Positions 9,284 to 19,167 are shown, counted from the first letter of the stretch. The stretch is DNA of 42,817 bases from Pseudorhodobacter sp. (GCA_029254215.1 JAQWYA010000102.1:1-42817); one strand, 5' to 3'. The notes: a model not told the origin generated them from the sequence alone. Translations and numbers: made by a program.

Positions 9284-12112
9284 ATGCCTGACCTCGTGGT
9301 ACCCGCGTCCGCCGTCACACCGACGGCACCGGCCCCTTTCATGAACCTGCCCGACGTGACCACAGATGATCTTCTGGTTTCGCCTGCCGATTTGTTCGAC
9401 GGTCCCGGCCTGCTTGCCTCCATCAAGGCCCAGATCGCGCACGCGGAACGCCCCGATGCCCGCGAGACCCGAGCCGTCGCCGTGCGCCAGATTGCGGCGG
9501 CGCGGCAAGCGGCCAACGCCAAGCTGGAAGAGGGGTTTCGCCTTGCCCCCCGCAAAGCGCGGGAACTGATCCGCGCGCAGGCCTGGCTAACGGATCGGAT
9601 CGTGGAAACCGTGCTGGCTGTCGCGTCCGATCTGTTGCACCCCTTGCCCAATCCAACCACCTCCGAGCAGATCTGCGTGGTGGCGGTCGGCGGCTATGGC
9701 CGGGCCGAGATGGCGCCCTTTTCCGACGTGGACCTCTTGTTTCTGACCCCCTACAAGGTGACCCCTTGGGCGGAATCGGTCGTCGAATCGATGCTTTATA
9801 TCCTGTGGGACCTGAAGCTGAAGGTCGGTCATTCGACCCGCACCGCAAAGGACTGCCTGCGCCTTGCCCGCGAAGACATCACCATTCGCACCGCCCTTCT
9901 GGAACGACGCTTCATCGCGGGCGAGGAAAGCCTTGCCAAGGATTTGCGCAACAAGCTCTGGTCGGAACTGTTTCGCAAAACAGGCCCTGAATTCATCGAG
10001 GCCAAGCTGGCCGAGCGTGCGGACCGCCACAAACGTCAGGGCGGGCAACGCTATGTGCTGGAGCCGAACGTCAAGGAAGGGAAAGGCGGGCTGCGCGATC
10101 TTCAAACGCTCTACTGGATCGGGAAATACCTGCATGAGGTGCAATCGGCTTCCGGCCTTGTCGCGGCGGGGTTGCTGACAAAGGACGAATACGAAACCTT
10201 CGCACGTGCCGAGAATTTCCTTTGGACTGTGCGCTGCCACCTGCATTACATCACGGCCCGCGCGATGGATCAGCTGACCTTCGATCTTCAGGTCGAGGTT
10301 GCAACCCGGATGGGTTATACCGACACCTCGGGCCGTCGTGCCGTCGAAATCTTCATGCAGCATTACTTTCGCCATGCAACGCGTGTGGGCGAGTTGACGC
10401 GCATCTTCCTGACCCAGCTTGAAGCGCGCCATGCCAAAAGCGAACCCGCCCTGATCGGGTTTTTCCGCCGCCGCAAGAAGCTCAAGCATGGGATGGTGGA
10501 GGTTCAGGGGCGGATCGATTTTGCCCCCGGTGTCAATCTCAAGTCAGAACCGCTCAGCCTGCTGCGGATCTTCGAGGAAGGGTTGCGCACGGGGATGCTG
10601 TTGCACCCGGCAGCGATGCGCCTGATTGCTGCCAACCTGTCCCTGATCGACGACAAGATGCGCGGCGATAAAGAGGCAATCCGCATTTTCCTTGATCTCT
10701 TGCTGCGCCACGGCAACCCCGAACGCGCCTTGCGGCGGATGAATGAACTGGGCGTCTTGTCGGCTTTCATCCCCGAATTCGAAGCGATCGTGGCGATGAT
10801 GCAGTTCAACCTTTACCACCATTACACGGTGGATGAGCATACGATCCAATGCATCTCGACCCTCGCGCAGATCGAGCGGGGGGAATTGGTCGAGGAACTG
10901 CCGGTCGCCTCGGGCATCCTCAAGGAAGGGGTGAACCGCAAGGTCTTGTTCGTGGCCTTGCTGCTGCATGACATCGGTAAGGGACGGCCCGAAGACCACT
11001 CGATCCTTGGCGCGCAGATCGCGCGGCGCGTGGCGCCCCGGCTGGGCCTGAATGCCGAGGAATGCGACACCGTGGAATGGCTGGTGCGCTATCACCTGCT
11101 GATGTCCGACATGGCCCAAAAACGCGACCTGTCCGACCCGCGCACCTTGCGGGACTTTGCCAAGCTCGTGAAAACCCGCAAGCGGCTGGACCTTCTGTGT
11201 GTCCTGACCGTCTGCGATATTCGCGGCGTTGGCCCCGGCACGTGGAACAACTGGAAAGCCATGCTTTTGCGGCAGCTTTACCGCGAAACCGCTGCAGCAC
11301 TTGAGGGCGGGCTGGAAACGCTCAACCGAGAAAACCGCGCCGATGCCGCGAAAAAGCTGCTGCGTGAGCGGCTCAAGGATTGGGACGCCAAAGAGATCCG
11401 CGCCGAAACGGCACGCCATTACCCGCCCTATTGGCAGGGTCTGGCCACCGAGACGCAGGTGGTCTTTGCCAATCTGCTGCGCGACATCAAAGACACCGAA
11501 ATCCGCATTGATCTTCACCCCGATTCCGACCGTGACGCCACGCGCGCGGCCTTTGCGCTTGCCGATCACCCCGGCATCTTTTCGCGGCTGGCAGGGGCCT
11601 TGGCGCTGGTCGGGGCCAATGTGGTCGATGCGCGGACCTATACCTCCAAGGATGGCTATGCCACGGCGGTTTTCTGGATTCAGGATGCCGAGGGCAGCCC
11701 CTATGAGGCAAGCCGCCTGCCCCGCCTGCGCAGCATGATCGGAAAGATCCTTGGCGGCGAGGTTCTGGCCCGCGAGGCTCTGAAGGACCGCGATAAGGTG
11801 AAAAAGCGCGAGCGCGAGTTCCGCTTTCCCACCCATATCATTTTCGACAACGAAGGCTCCGAGATTTACACCATCATCGAGGTGGACACCCGCGACCGCC
11901 CCGGCCTTCTGTATGATCTGACCCGCACGCTGGCCGCCAATAACATCTATATTGCCAGCGCCGTGATCGCGACATTCGGCGCACAGGTTGTGGACAGCTT
12001 TTACGTCAAGGACATGTTCGGCCTCAAGCTGCACACCAAATCCAAACAGGAAGCGTTGGAGAAACGCTTGCGGCAAGCGATTGTCGACGGTGCTGAAAGA
12101 GCAAAACTATGA
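9284..12112 (+). CDS. glnD: [protein-PII] uridylyltransferase/uridylyl-removing enzyme
   Basis: 942 aa; VGGYGRAEMAPFSDVDLLFL nucleotidyltransferase motif, HD domain (LLHDIGKGRPEDHSILGAQ), C-terminal ACT domains (EVDTRDRPGLLYDLTRTLAANNIYIASA). Confidence 0.96.
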   Translation: MPDLVVPASAVTPTAPAPFMNLPDVTTDDLLVSPADLFDGPGLLASIKAQIAHAERPDARETRAVAVRQIAAARQAANAKLEEGFRLAPRKARELIRAQAWLTDRIVETVLAVASDLLHPLPNPTTSEQICVVAVGGYGRAEMAPFSDVDLLFLTPYKVTPWAESVVESMLYILWDLKLKVGHSTRTAKDCLRLAREDITIRTALLERRFIAGEESLAKDLRNKLWSELFRKTGPEFIEAKLAERADRHKRQGGQRYVLEPNVKEGKGGLRDLQTLYWIGKYLHEVQSASGLVAAGLLTKDEYETFARAENFLWTVRCHLHYITARAMDQLTFDLQVEVATRMGYTDTSGRRAVEIFMQHYFRHATRVGELTRIFLTQLEARHAKSEPALIGFFRRRKKLKHGMVEVQGRIDFAPGVNLKSEPLSLLRIFEEGLRTGMLLHPAAMRLIAANLSLIDDKMRGDKEAIRIFLDLLLRHGNPERALRRMNELGVLSAFIPEFEAIVAMMQFNLYHHYTVDEHTIQCISTLAQIERGELVEELPVASGILKEGVNRKVLFVALLLHDIGKGRPEDHSILGAQIARRVAPRLGLNAEECDTVEWLVRYHLLMSDMAQKRDLSDPRTLRDFAKLVKTRKRLDLLCVLTVCDIRGVGPGTWNNWKAMLLRQLYRETAAALEGGLETLNRENRADAAKKLLRERLKDWDAKEIRAETARHYPPYWQGLATETQVVFANLLRDIKDTEIRIDLHPDSDRDATRAAFALADHPGIFSRLAGALALVGANVVDARTYTSKDGYATAVFWIQDAEGSPYEASRLPRLRSMIGKILGGEVLAREALKDRDKVKKREREFRFPTHIIFDNEGSEIYTIIEVDTRDRPGLLYDLTRTLAANNIYIASAVIATFGAQVVDSFYVKDMFGLKLHTKSKQEALEKRLRQAIVDGAERAKL

Positions 12113-13659
12113 AACCCATCCGCCTCGTCCGGGGCTTTCTGACGGTGGGCCTGTGGACGCTGGTCAGCCGTGGTGTGGGCTTTGCCCGTGACATCATGAT
12201 GGCCGCCTATCTTGGCTCCGGCCCTGTGGCCGAGGCTTTTCTGATCGCTTTCTCCCTGCCGAACATGTTTCGCCGCTTCTTCGCGGAAGGGGCGTTCAAC
12301 ATGGCCTTTGTGCCCCTTTTCGCCAAGAAGATGGAGGCGGGCGAAGATGCAAAGGGCTTTGCCAATGATGCTTTCAGCGCGCTTACGGCGGTCTTGCTGG
12401 TCTTTGTGATCCTTGGGTCTTTCGCGATGCCTTGGCTGGTTTGGGCCATGGCCTCGGGCTTTGCCGGGGATGAGAGGTTCGATCTGGCGGTTCTGTTTGG
12501 TCAGATTTCGTTTTCCTACATCCTGTTCATCTCGCTTGTGGCGCTGCTGTCGGGCATCTTGAACACGTTGGGGCGGTTTACCGAGGCGTCTTTCGTGCCC
12601 GTCCTTCTGAACCTGATGTTCATCGCGGCGATGCTTCTGGCCGACCGGCTGGGCTGGGATATGGGCCTGACGCTGGCATGGACGGTTCCGGCCACGGGCA
12701 TCGTGCAATTCGCCTTTACATGGTTCTGGGCCCGGCAGGCGGGGTTTGGCCTGCGCCTGTCGCGCCCGAAGTTCACGCCAGAACTGCGCCATCTGGCCGC
12801 CGTTGCCGCCCCTGCCGTGCTGGCGGGCGGGGTCGTACAAATCAACCTTCTGGTGGGTCGTCAGGTCGCCAGTTTTACCGAGGGCGCCGTGGCGTGGCTG
12901 TCCTATGCGGACCGGCTGTATCAACTGCCCCTCGGGGTGGTGGGCATTGCCATCGGCACGGTCTTGCTGCCCGATCTCAGCCGGCGTCTGCGCAGCGGGG
13001 ACGAGGTGGGCGGGCGCGACAGCTTTAACCGAGGCTGCGAATTCGCGCTGGCACTGACGGTGCCTGCTGCGGTGGCTCTGGTCGTGATTGCGGTGCCGCT
13101 GATCTCGGTCTTGTTCGAACGTGGGGCATTTTCCGCGCAAGACAGCACCCAAACCGCGCTGGCGCTGGCGATCTATGGGGTCGGTCTGCCTGCCTTTGTG
13201 CTGCAAAAAGTGCTGCAACCCTTGTATTATGCCCGCGAAGACACCCGCCGCCCGTTTCAATTCGCCTTGGTGGCGATGGCCGTAAATGCAGGCGTGGCAA
13301 TCGGGTTGATGCCGTTCATCGGCTTTGGCGCGGCGGCACTTGCCACGACGCTGGCGGGCTGGGTCATGGTCTGGCAATTGTGGCGCGGCGTTCGGGGGAT
13401 GGGCGATGCGGCACGGATCGACGCCCGCCTGCGCCACCGCCTGCCCCGGATAGCGCTTGCCTCCGGGATCATGGGCGGGGTGCTGTGGCTGTTGGCGCAA
13501 GCCTTGGGGCCGATGTTGATGACCCCCGGCCTGCGCTATGGCGCGCTGGCTGTGCTGGTCGTCAGCGGAATCCTGACCTATTTCGGCTCGGGCGGGCTGA
13601 TCGGCGCGTTTCGGATGGCGGATTTCGGCAGTGCCCTGCGGCGGCGCAAGAAAGACTAG
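12109..13659 (+). CDS. murJ: murein biosynthesis integral membrane protein MurJ (lipid II flippase)
   Basis: 516 aa; ATGA overlap with glnD; TLVSRGVGFARDIMMAAYLGSGPVAEAFLIAFSLPNMFRRFFAEGAFNMAFVPLF. Confidence 0.95.
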   Translation: MKPIRLVRGFLTVGLWTLVSRGVGFARDIMMAAYLGSGPVAEAFLIAFSLPNMFRRFFAEGAFNMAFVPLFAKKMEAGEDAKGFANDAFSALTAVLLVFVILGSFAMPWLVWAMASGFAGDERFDLAVLFGQISFSYILFISLVALLSGILNTLGRFTEASFVPVLLNLMFIAAMLLADRLGWDMGLTLAWTVPATGIVQFAFTWFWARQAGFGLRLSRPKFTPELRHLAAVAAPAVLAGGVVQINLLVGRQVASFTEGAVAWLSYADRLYQLPLGVVGIAIGTVLLPDLSRRLRSGDEVGGRDSFNRGCEFALALTVPAAVALVVIAVPLISVLFERGAFSAQDSTQTALALAIYGVGLPAFVLQKVLQPLYYAREDTRRPFQFALVAMAVNAGVAIGLMPFIGFGAAALATTLAGWVMVWQLWRGVRGMGDAARIDARLRHRLPRIALASGIMGGVLWLLAQALGPMLMTPGLRYGALAVLVVSGILTYFGSGGLIGAFRMADFGSALRRRKKD

Positions 13660-14345
13660 CGGCGTTCGCGGATCTTTTCGCGCACCCGCACCCAGCCGCC
13701 GGGGCTGACCACGAAGGACAACAGGAACCCGGCGGCAAAGCCCGAAAGCTCGGCCACCCAATCCCAGCCACCGCCGAACAACAGCCCGAACAACAACTGG
13801 ATCCCCATCAGAAAACCGATGAGTGAGAAGGCCCGGTATTGATTGGCCCCAGTCGCCCCCAGATTGGTCCAAAGCAGAAAGGTGAAAGCGCCAATCAGCC
13901 CGTAGACCGCCGGATAGCCCCCAATCAGCGGCGCATGGATCATCGGCAGCGCAGTATAGGCCGCAGCCCCCGCAACCGCCGCGCCGAAAAACACCGCAAG
14001 CACGGCCCACCAGCGAAACACCTCTCCCACCATTTTGCCCAGCGCCAGAAGGAAAACGATCACAAACACAGCATGGGTCAGGTTCAGATGCACCAGCGGA
14101 TAGCTGACCAGCCGCAGGACGTTCTGGGGCGCATAATTGCTTGTTTCGATCATCGCGCGCATCAGGTCGGGCGAGAAGGCAAAGCGCTCCATCGCCTGCA
14201 ACCGCCACCCCACGCCCTGCGCGCCCCCCAGAAGGCCCCGCCCGGCAAGCCCGACGACCAGCTCCATCGCGATGATCGGCAGCGCCAGCACCCAGACGAT
14301 CATCGGCAAGGGGTTCAGCGGGGCCGCGTTGTGATCTTGGTGCAT
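13656..14345 (-). CDS. rhomboid-fold membrane protein, probably catalytically inactive
   Basis: Start chosen at [18 protein letters not shown] (ORF extends to 14396); hydrophobic helices; [41 protein letters not shown] and [14 protein letters not shown] align to rhomboid TM2, TM4 and TM6. Confidence 0.85.
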   Translation of the reverse strand: MHQDHNAAPLNPLPMIVWVLALPIIAMELVVGLAGRGLLGGAQGVGWRLQAMERFAFSPDLMRAMIETSNYAPQNVLRLVSYPLVHLNLTHAVFVIVFLLALGKMVGEVFRWWAVLAVFFGAAVAGAAAYTALPMIHAPLIGGYPAVYGLIGAFTFLLWTNLGATGANQYRAFSLIGFLMGIQLLFGLLFGGGWDWVAELSGFAAGFLLSFVVSPGGWVRVREKIRERR

Positions 14346-14439
14346 CCTTGCTCTTTCCTCTGGATCGGGCAGTTCATTGACGCCCCTTTCCCACAAGGGT
14401 AAGCGAGGGACGCAGCAGTTTCCAGATGGAGTTATTGAT

Positions 14440-15483
14440 ATGGCCGAGCCGGTCCAAACGCCTCAGGCTTTCGCCCCCCGCATCTTTTCGGGCATCCAGC
14501 CCTCGGGTGGATTGACGCTGGGCAATTATCTGGGCGCGCTCAAGCGCTTTGTGCAAAAGCAGGACGAGGGGATCGAAACTGTCTATTGCCTTGTGGACAT
14601 GCACGCGATCACCGTCTGGCAAGACCCGGCCCGCCTGCGCCAGCAAACGCGCGAGGCGGCGGCCGGTTTCATCGCGGCCGGGATCGACCCTGCGCGCTCT
14701 ATCCTGTTCAACCAAAGTCAGGTGTCGGCCCATGTCGAGCTGGCATGGATCTTCAACACCGTGGCCCGTATGGGCTGGATGAGCCGGATGACCCAGTTCA
14801 AGGACAAGGCTGGCAAGAATTCCGAGAATGTTTCCTTGGGTCTGTTCGCCTATCCGGCGCTGATGGCCGCCGACATTCTAGCCTATAAGGCAACCCATGT
14901 TCCGGTTGGCGAAGACCAGAAACAGCATATCGAGTTGACGCGCGACATCGCCGCAAAGTTCAACAACGACTATGGCGTGAATTTCTTTCCCATCACCGAG
15001 CCGGTGATCGAAGGGGCGGCGACCCGCGTCATGTCCCTGCGCGATGGCACCAAGAAGATGTCGAAATCCGACCCGTCGGACCAAAGCCGCATCAACCTGA
15101 CCGATGACGCCGACACGATCTCTAAGAAGATCCGCAAGGCCAAGACCGACCCGGAGCCGCTGCCCGAAACGGTTGACGGTCTGGCAGACCGCCCGGATGC
15201 GCGCAATCTGGTCAATATCTACGCAGCCCTTGCGGATATGACCCCCGCGCAAGTGATCGCCGAATATGCGGGCGCGCAGTTTGGCACCTTCAAGCCCGCG
15301 CTTGCCGATCTTGCTGTCGCAAAAATGTCCCCCATTACGACGGAAATGACCCGTCTGATGCAGGACGAGGCCGAGATTGACCGCATTCTGGCCAAAGGGG
15401 CCGAGCGCGCAGACGCCATCGCCCGGCCCATCGTCGATGAGGTTTACGACATCATCGGCATGATCCGGTCCCGCTATCGCTGA
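14440..15483 (+). CDS. trpS: tryptophan--tRNA ligase
   Basis: [60 protein letters not shown]. Confidence 0.96.
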   Translation: MAEPVQTPQAFAPRIFSGIQPSGGLTLGNYLGALKRFVQKQDEGIETVYCLVDMHAITVWQDPARLRQQTREAAAGFIAAGIDPARSILFNQSQVSAHVELAWIFNTVARMGWMSRMTQFKDKAGKNSENVSLGLFAYPALMAADILAYKATHVPVGEDQKQHIELTRDIAAKFNNDYGVNFFPITEPVIEGAATRVMSLRDGTKKMSKSDPSDQSRINLTDDADTISKKIRKAKTDPEPLPETVDGLADRPDARNLVNIYAALADMTPAQVIAEYAGAQFGTFKPALADLAVAKMSPITTEMTRLMQDEAEIDRILAKGAERADAIARPIVDEVYDIIGMIRSRYR

Positions 15484-15485
15484 CA

Positions 15486-15510
15486 GGGTGGGGCCTCGGC
15501 CCCGCCCTTT
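15486..15510 (+). terminator. GC-rich terminator-like hairpin downstream of trpS
   Basis: GGGTGGGGCCTCGGCCCCGCCCTTT immediately after the trpS stop. Confidence 0.6.
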
Positions 15511-15629
15511 CCCCCCTATCCGCGCGCTTGCCCTGTCTCCGATTCCCGCACCGTTTCTGTGCGCGCTGGTGCCTATGCTTTGGGTAAAGCAGCCCCTATT
15601 CTGTCCTCAGCAACTCAACGGAGGCGCAG

Positions 15630-16115
15630 ATGACTTCCCCCCTTCCGCCCGAAACCCGCATCGGGCATGTGCATTTGAAAACCGCGGACCTTGATCGGGC
15701 CATCGGCTTTTATGCGGGCGTCCTCGGATTCTCGGTGGTCCAGAATTACGGAGAGCGGGCGGCCTTTCTGGCGGCGGGCGATTATCACCACCATATCGGC
15801 CTGAACACTTGGGAAAGCCTTGGCGGGCCGCCCCCTGCCCCCGGCACCACCGGGCTCTATCACACTGCTTTTCTGTTTCCTGACCGCGCCAGCCTTGGGG
15901 CAGCGATCAAGCGGGTGATGGCGGCAGGGATCGCGCTGGATGGGGCCGCCGATCATGGCGTCTCAGAGGCTGTTTACCTGCAAGACCCCGATGGCAACGG
16001 CGTGGAACTTTACCGCGACAAGCCGCAAGCCGACTGGCCGCGCGATGCATCGGGCAAGCTGAAAATGGTCAATGCGCCGCTGAATGTCGCGGCCTTGATC
16101 GCCGAGGCGGGCTAG
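15630..16115 (+). CDS. VOC family (glyoxalase/dioxygenase-like) protein
   Basis: 161 aa; RIGHVHLKTADLDRAIGFYAGVLGFSVVQ, DHGVSEAVYLQDPDGNGVELYRDKP. Confidence 0.92.
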   Translation: MTSPLPPETRIGHVHLKTADLDRAIGFYAGVLGFSVVQNYGERAAFLAAGDYHHHIGLNTWESLGGPPPAPGTTGLYHTAFLFPDRASLGAAIKRVMAAGIALDGAADHGVSEAVYLQDPDGNGVELYRDKPQADWPRDASGKLKMVNAPLNVAALIAEAG

Positions 16116-16202
16116 CCACCCTTTACAGACCTGCGCAAACCCCGTATCGCCCCCGGTCTTGTGACCGTCGCGGTTTCAAACAGGGCTTGGGGGGCAGAAA
16201 CG

Positions 16203-17462
16203 ATGGGTTTTGATATTCAGGCCTGCGGGATCGACTTTGGCACGTCGAATTCCACCCTCGCCGTGCCGACCCCGACCGGGGCCGCGCTGATCCCGCTGGA
16301 GGGAACCTCCCCCACCCTGCCCTCAGCCGTGTTCTGGGACGCCGACGGCCTGCCGCCGCGCTTTGGCCGCGACGCAATTGCGGCCTATACCAGCGGCGAG
16401 GATGGGCGCCTGATGCGCGGCCTCAAAAGCACGCTGGGATCACCGCTGATCCATGAGAAAACCCGCGTCGGCAACCGCGCTTTGGCTTTCACCGACATTC
16501 TGGGCAGCTTTTTCAGCCATCTGCGCCGCAAGCTGGAGGCAAAGGCCCCCGGTGTCACCCGCGCCGTTCTGGGCCGCCCGGTGCATTTCGTCGATGATGA
16601 CCCGGAAGGGGATCAGGCCGCGCAGGATGTCCTCGAATCCATCGCCCGCGCGCAGGGCTTCACCGAAATCGCCTTTCAGTTTGAACCCATTGCGGCGGCG
16701 CTGGAATATGAAACCCGCGTGACGGGCGAGGATCTGGTGCTGATCGTCGATATCGGGGGCGGCACCTCGGATTTCTCGGTTTGCAGGGTCTCGCCCGATC
16801 TTGCCAACAAAGCCGACCGCAGCGCTGATATCCTTGGCAATCACGGCATTCGCGTAGGCGGCACCGATTTTGACCGGCTTCTGAGCCTGTCTGACGTGAT
16901 GCCCTTGCTGGGCCTTGGCAGCCTGATCAACCATGGCAAGACGCCGATGCCGCTGCACTACTACCATGACCTGGCCACCTGGCACCGGATCAACGCGCTT
17001 TACGCCTCGCGCGTGCTGACCGATTTGCGCCAGATCCGGTATGAGGCCGCCCGCCCCGATCTGATCGACCGCTTGATGCGGGTGATTGAGGAGCGGCACG
17101 GACATTCTTTGCTGATCGCGGTGGAAGATTGTAAAATCGCCCTCTCCAGTGCCGAGACGGCCTTGATCCACCTTGCGGCCTTTACCGGCGGGGCCGATGC
17201 CACAGCGACCCGCGCCCGGTTTGAAGAGGCCGTGGCAAAGCCGATGGACCGGATCGGGGCTGCCATTGCCGAGGTGTTGTCGCAGGCCAGATTGCGCCCG
17301 GATCAGATCGGCACGGTCTTTACCACGGGCGGATCGTCGAGCTTGCCAGTGTTGCAGGCCTGCGTCGCGAAGGCCCTTCCGGGCATTCCGATTGCCACGG
17401 GGGATCTTTTGGGCAGCGTCGGCAGCGGTCTGGCGCTGGATGCCCGCCGCCGTTTTGCCTGA
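16203..17462 (+). CDS. Hsp70 family (YegD-like) protein, ATPase domain only
   Basis: GIDFGTSNSTLAVP phosphate-1 motif, IVDIGGGTSDFSVCRVS, VFTTGGSSSLPVLQACV; ends after the actin-fold ATPase with no SBD. Confidence 0.88.
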   Translation: MGFDIQACGIDFGTSNSTLAVPTPTGAALIPLEGTSPTLPSAVFWDADGLPPRFGRDAIAAYTSGEDGRLMRGLKSTLGSPLIHEKTRVGNRALAFTDILGSFFSHLRRKLEAKAPGVTRAVLGRPVHFVDDDPEGDQAAQDVLESIARAQGFTEIAFQFEPIAAALEYETRVTGEDLVLIVDIGGGTSDFSVCRVSPDLANKADRSADILGNHGIRVGGTDFDRLLSLSDVMPLLGLGSLINHGKTPMPLHYYHDLATWHRINALYASRVLTDLRQIRYEAARPDLIDRLMRVIEERHGHSLLIAVEDCKIALSSAETALIHLAAFTGGADATATRARFEEAVAKPMDRIGAAIAEVLSQARLRPDQIGTVFTTGGSSSLPVLQACVAKALPGIPIATGDLLGSVGSGLALDARRRFA

Positions 17463-17620
17463 CCGTCGTTCTACCTGACAGCGGTTGAGCCGGACAGCCG
17501 GTTTACCCGACAACCCCACCAAATGGATCCACCATCTGGACCCTTCGGTGCAGGAGTGGTTAACTCCCCCCAATCCTGCACTGCCCGGCGTCCGCCCGGC
17601 GAAAACCTATCGGGGGCCTC

Positions 17621-18484
17621 ATGGCATTTGGCACGAATATCCGCACCTATTTCAACGGCAGTTGGCATGACGGCGATCTGCCCGTGATGCGCGCCGCCGA
17701 TCACGGGCTTTGGCAGGGGTCTTCGGTCTTTGACGGGGCGCGGCAGTTCGACGGCGTTGTCCCCGATCTCGACAAGCATTGCGCCCGCGTCAATCGCTCG
17801 GCTGAGGCGCTGATGATCACCCCCACGGTCGATCCCTCGGACATGGAGGCGATCATCCGCGAGGGGCTCGCCGCCTATGACGCGCAGGCCGCAGTCTATG
17901 TCCGCCCGATGTACTGGGCCTTGGACGGGTCTGACATCGGGGTTGCCCCAAAAATCGGCGCGACAGGCTTTGCCATCTGTCTGGAAGAAATCGCCATGCC
18001 CGCCCCCGAGGCCGCAACAACCCTGACCCGCACCCGCTTTCGCCGCCCCGTGATGGAGGATAACGTGTGTGACGCAAAGGCAGGCTGCCTTTACCCCAAT
18101 AACGCGCGGATGCTGGTCGAGGCCCGGTCGAAAGGCTTTGGCAATGCCTTGGTAGCGGATGCGATGGGCAATGTCGCCGAAACCGCGACCTCCAACGTCT
18201 TCATGGTGCGGGATGGTGTGGTCTTCACCCCGATCGCCAACGGCACTTTCCTGTCAGGCATCACCCGCGCCCGCCATATCGCCAATCTGCGCGCCGATGG
18301 CGTGGAGGTGGTCGAAGCCGTTCTGAGCTTTGACGATTTCCACGCGGCGGACGAGGTTTTCCTGACGGGCAATTTCGCCAAGCTGATGCCTGTGACCGCC
18401 TTTGACGACACCGCCTATCAGATCGGCCCCGTCACCCGCCGCGCCCGCAGCCTGTACTGGGATTGGGCGCAAAGCACGGCCTGA
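17621..18484 (+). CDS. class IV aminotransferase, branched-chain amino acid aminotransferase-like
   Basis: 287 aa; MRAADHGLWQGSSVFDGARQFDG, CLYPNNARMLVEARSKGFGNALVADAMGNVAETATSNVFMVRDGVVFTP, FLSGITRARHI. Confidence 0.9.
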   Translation: MAFGTNIRTYFNGSWHDGDLPVMRAADHGLWQGSSVFDGARQFDGVVPDLDKHCARVNRSAEALMITPTVDPSDMEAIIREGLAAYDAQAAVYVRPMYWALDGSDIGVAPKIGATGFAICLEEIAMPAPEAATTLTRTRFRRPVMEDNVCDAKAGCLYPNNARMLVEARSKGFGNALVADAMGNVAETATSNVFMVRDGVVFTPIANGTFLSGITRARHIANLRADGVEVVEAVLSFDDFHAADEVFLTGNFAKLMPVTAFDDTAYQIGPVTRRARSLYWDWAQSTA

Positions 18485-18500
18485 AGCCGCAGCCTTACCC

Positions 18501-18546
18501 CGCAGGCGGTCCCGCCCTGCGAGGGTGACGCGGCAACCCCGTTGCC
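18501..18546 (+). terminator. Tandem intergenic hairpins between aminotransferase and USP genes
   Basis: CGCAGGCGG (18501-18509) pairs with CCGCCCTGCG (18512-18521, one bulge); GGCAAC-CCC-GTTGCC at 18532-18546; no strong T-run. Confidence 0.35.
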
Positions 18547-18594
18547 TCTGACGCCGTTCTCGGCCAATATCAGGCTCCGCACTGGGGGAATATC

Positions 18595-19050
18595 ATGCGC
18601 AAGTTTATGGTCGTACTGGATGACAGCCGGGAATGTCTGAATGCCATGCGCTTTGCCGCATTGCGCGCCGCCCATACCGGGGCGGGTGTCCAGATTTTGT
18701 CTATCATCCCGCCGGAAGAGTTTCAGCACTGGATGGGCGTTGCCGACTTGATGCGCGCCGAAGCCCGCGAGCGCATCGAGGCTCATTTTGAGGTGTTCGC
18801 CAAATGGATGCGCGACCGGCAGGGCGTCGATCCGGAACTGGTGATCCGGGAAGGTGACCCCGTGACCGAGATTTTGGCACAGGTGAACGAGGATCCGGAA
18901 ATCGGCGTGCTGGTTCTGGGGGCTGGCAATGACAAAGGTGGCCCCGGCCCGCTTGTCACACAAATGAGCCGCAATTCCGGCAGCCTCAATATCCCGATCA
19001 CTATCGTGCCGGGGGAAATGTCAAAAGAACGGCTGGAGCGGATCACCTGA
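18595..19050 (+). CDS. universal stress protein family
   Basis: 151 aa; KFMVVLDDSRECLNAMRFAALRAAHTGAGVQILSIIPPEE, VLVLGAGN, SLNIPITIVPG. Confidence 0.9.
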   Translation: MRKFMVVLDDSRECLNAMRFAALRAAHTGAGVQILSIIPPEEFQHWMGVADLMRAEARERIEAHFEVFAKWMRDRQGVDPELVIREGDPVTEILAQVNEDPEIGVLVLGAGNDKGGPGPLVTQMSRNSGSLNIPITIVPGEMSKERLERIT

Positions 19051-19113
19051 TCCCCTGGGCCCTGCCACGCGCCAACCTTTGCCCGCCCGATGATCTTAGA
19101 ATCGTTCCAATCC

Positions 19114-19142
19114 TTGACACATGGTCGGGACGGGTCCATATC
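19114..19142 (+). promoter_or_regulatory. Candidate sigma70-type promoter of nfu
   Basis: TTGACA (19114-19119), 17-bp spacer, CATATC (19137-19142); perfect -35 but weak -10. Confidence 0.4.
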
Positions 19143-19167
19143 TGACTGGAACTGTCGGAGATTTATC

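Noticed and set aside
10544-12076. 510-aa minus-strand ORF inside glnD
   Set aside because: Antisense to clearly coding glnD; high-GC codon-bias artefact.
12001-14208. 735-aa minus-strand ORF
   Set aside because: Antisense to glnD 3' end and murJ; composition rich in R/Q/P/H, no recognisable domain; typical high-GC antisense open frame.
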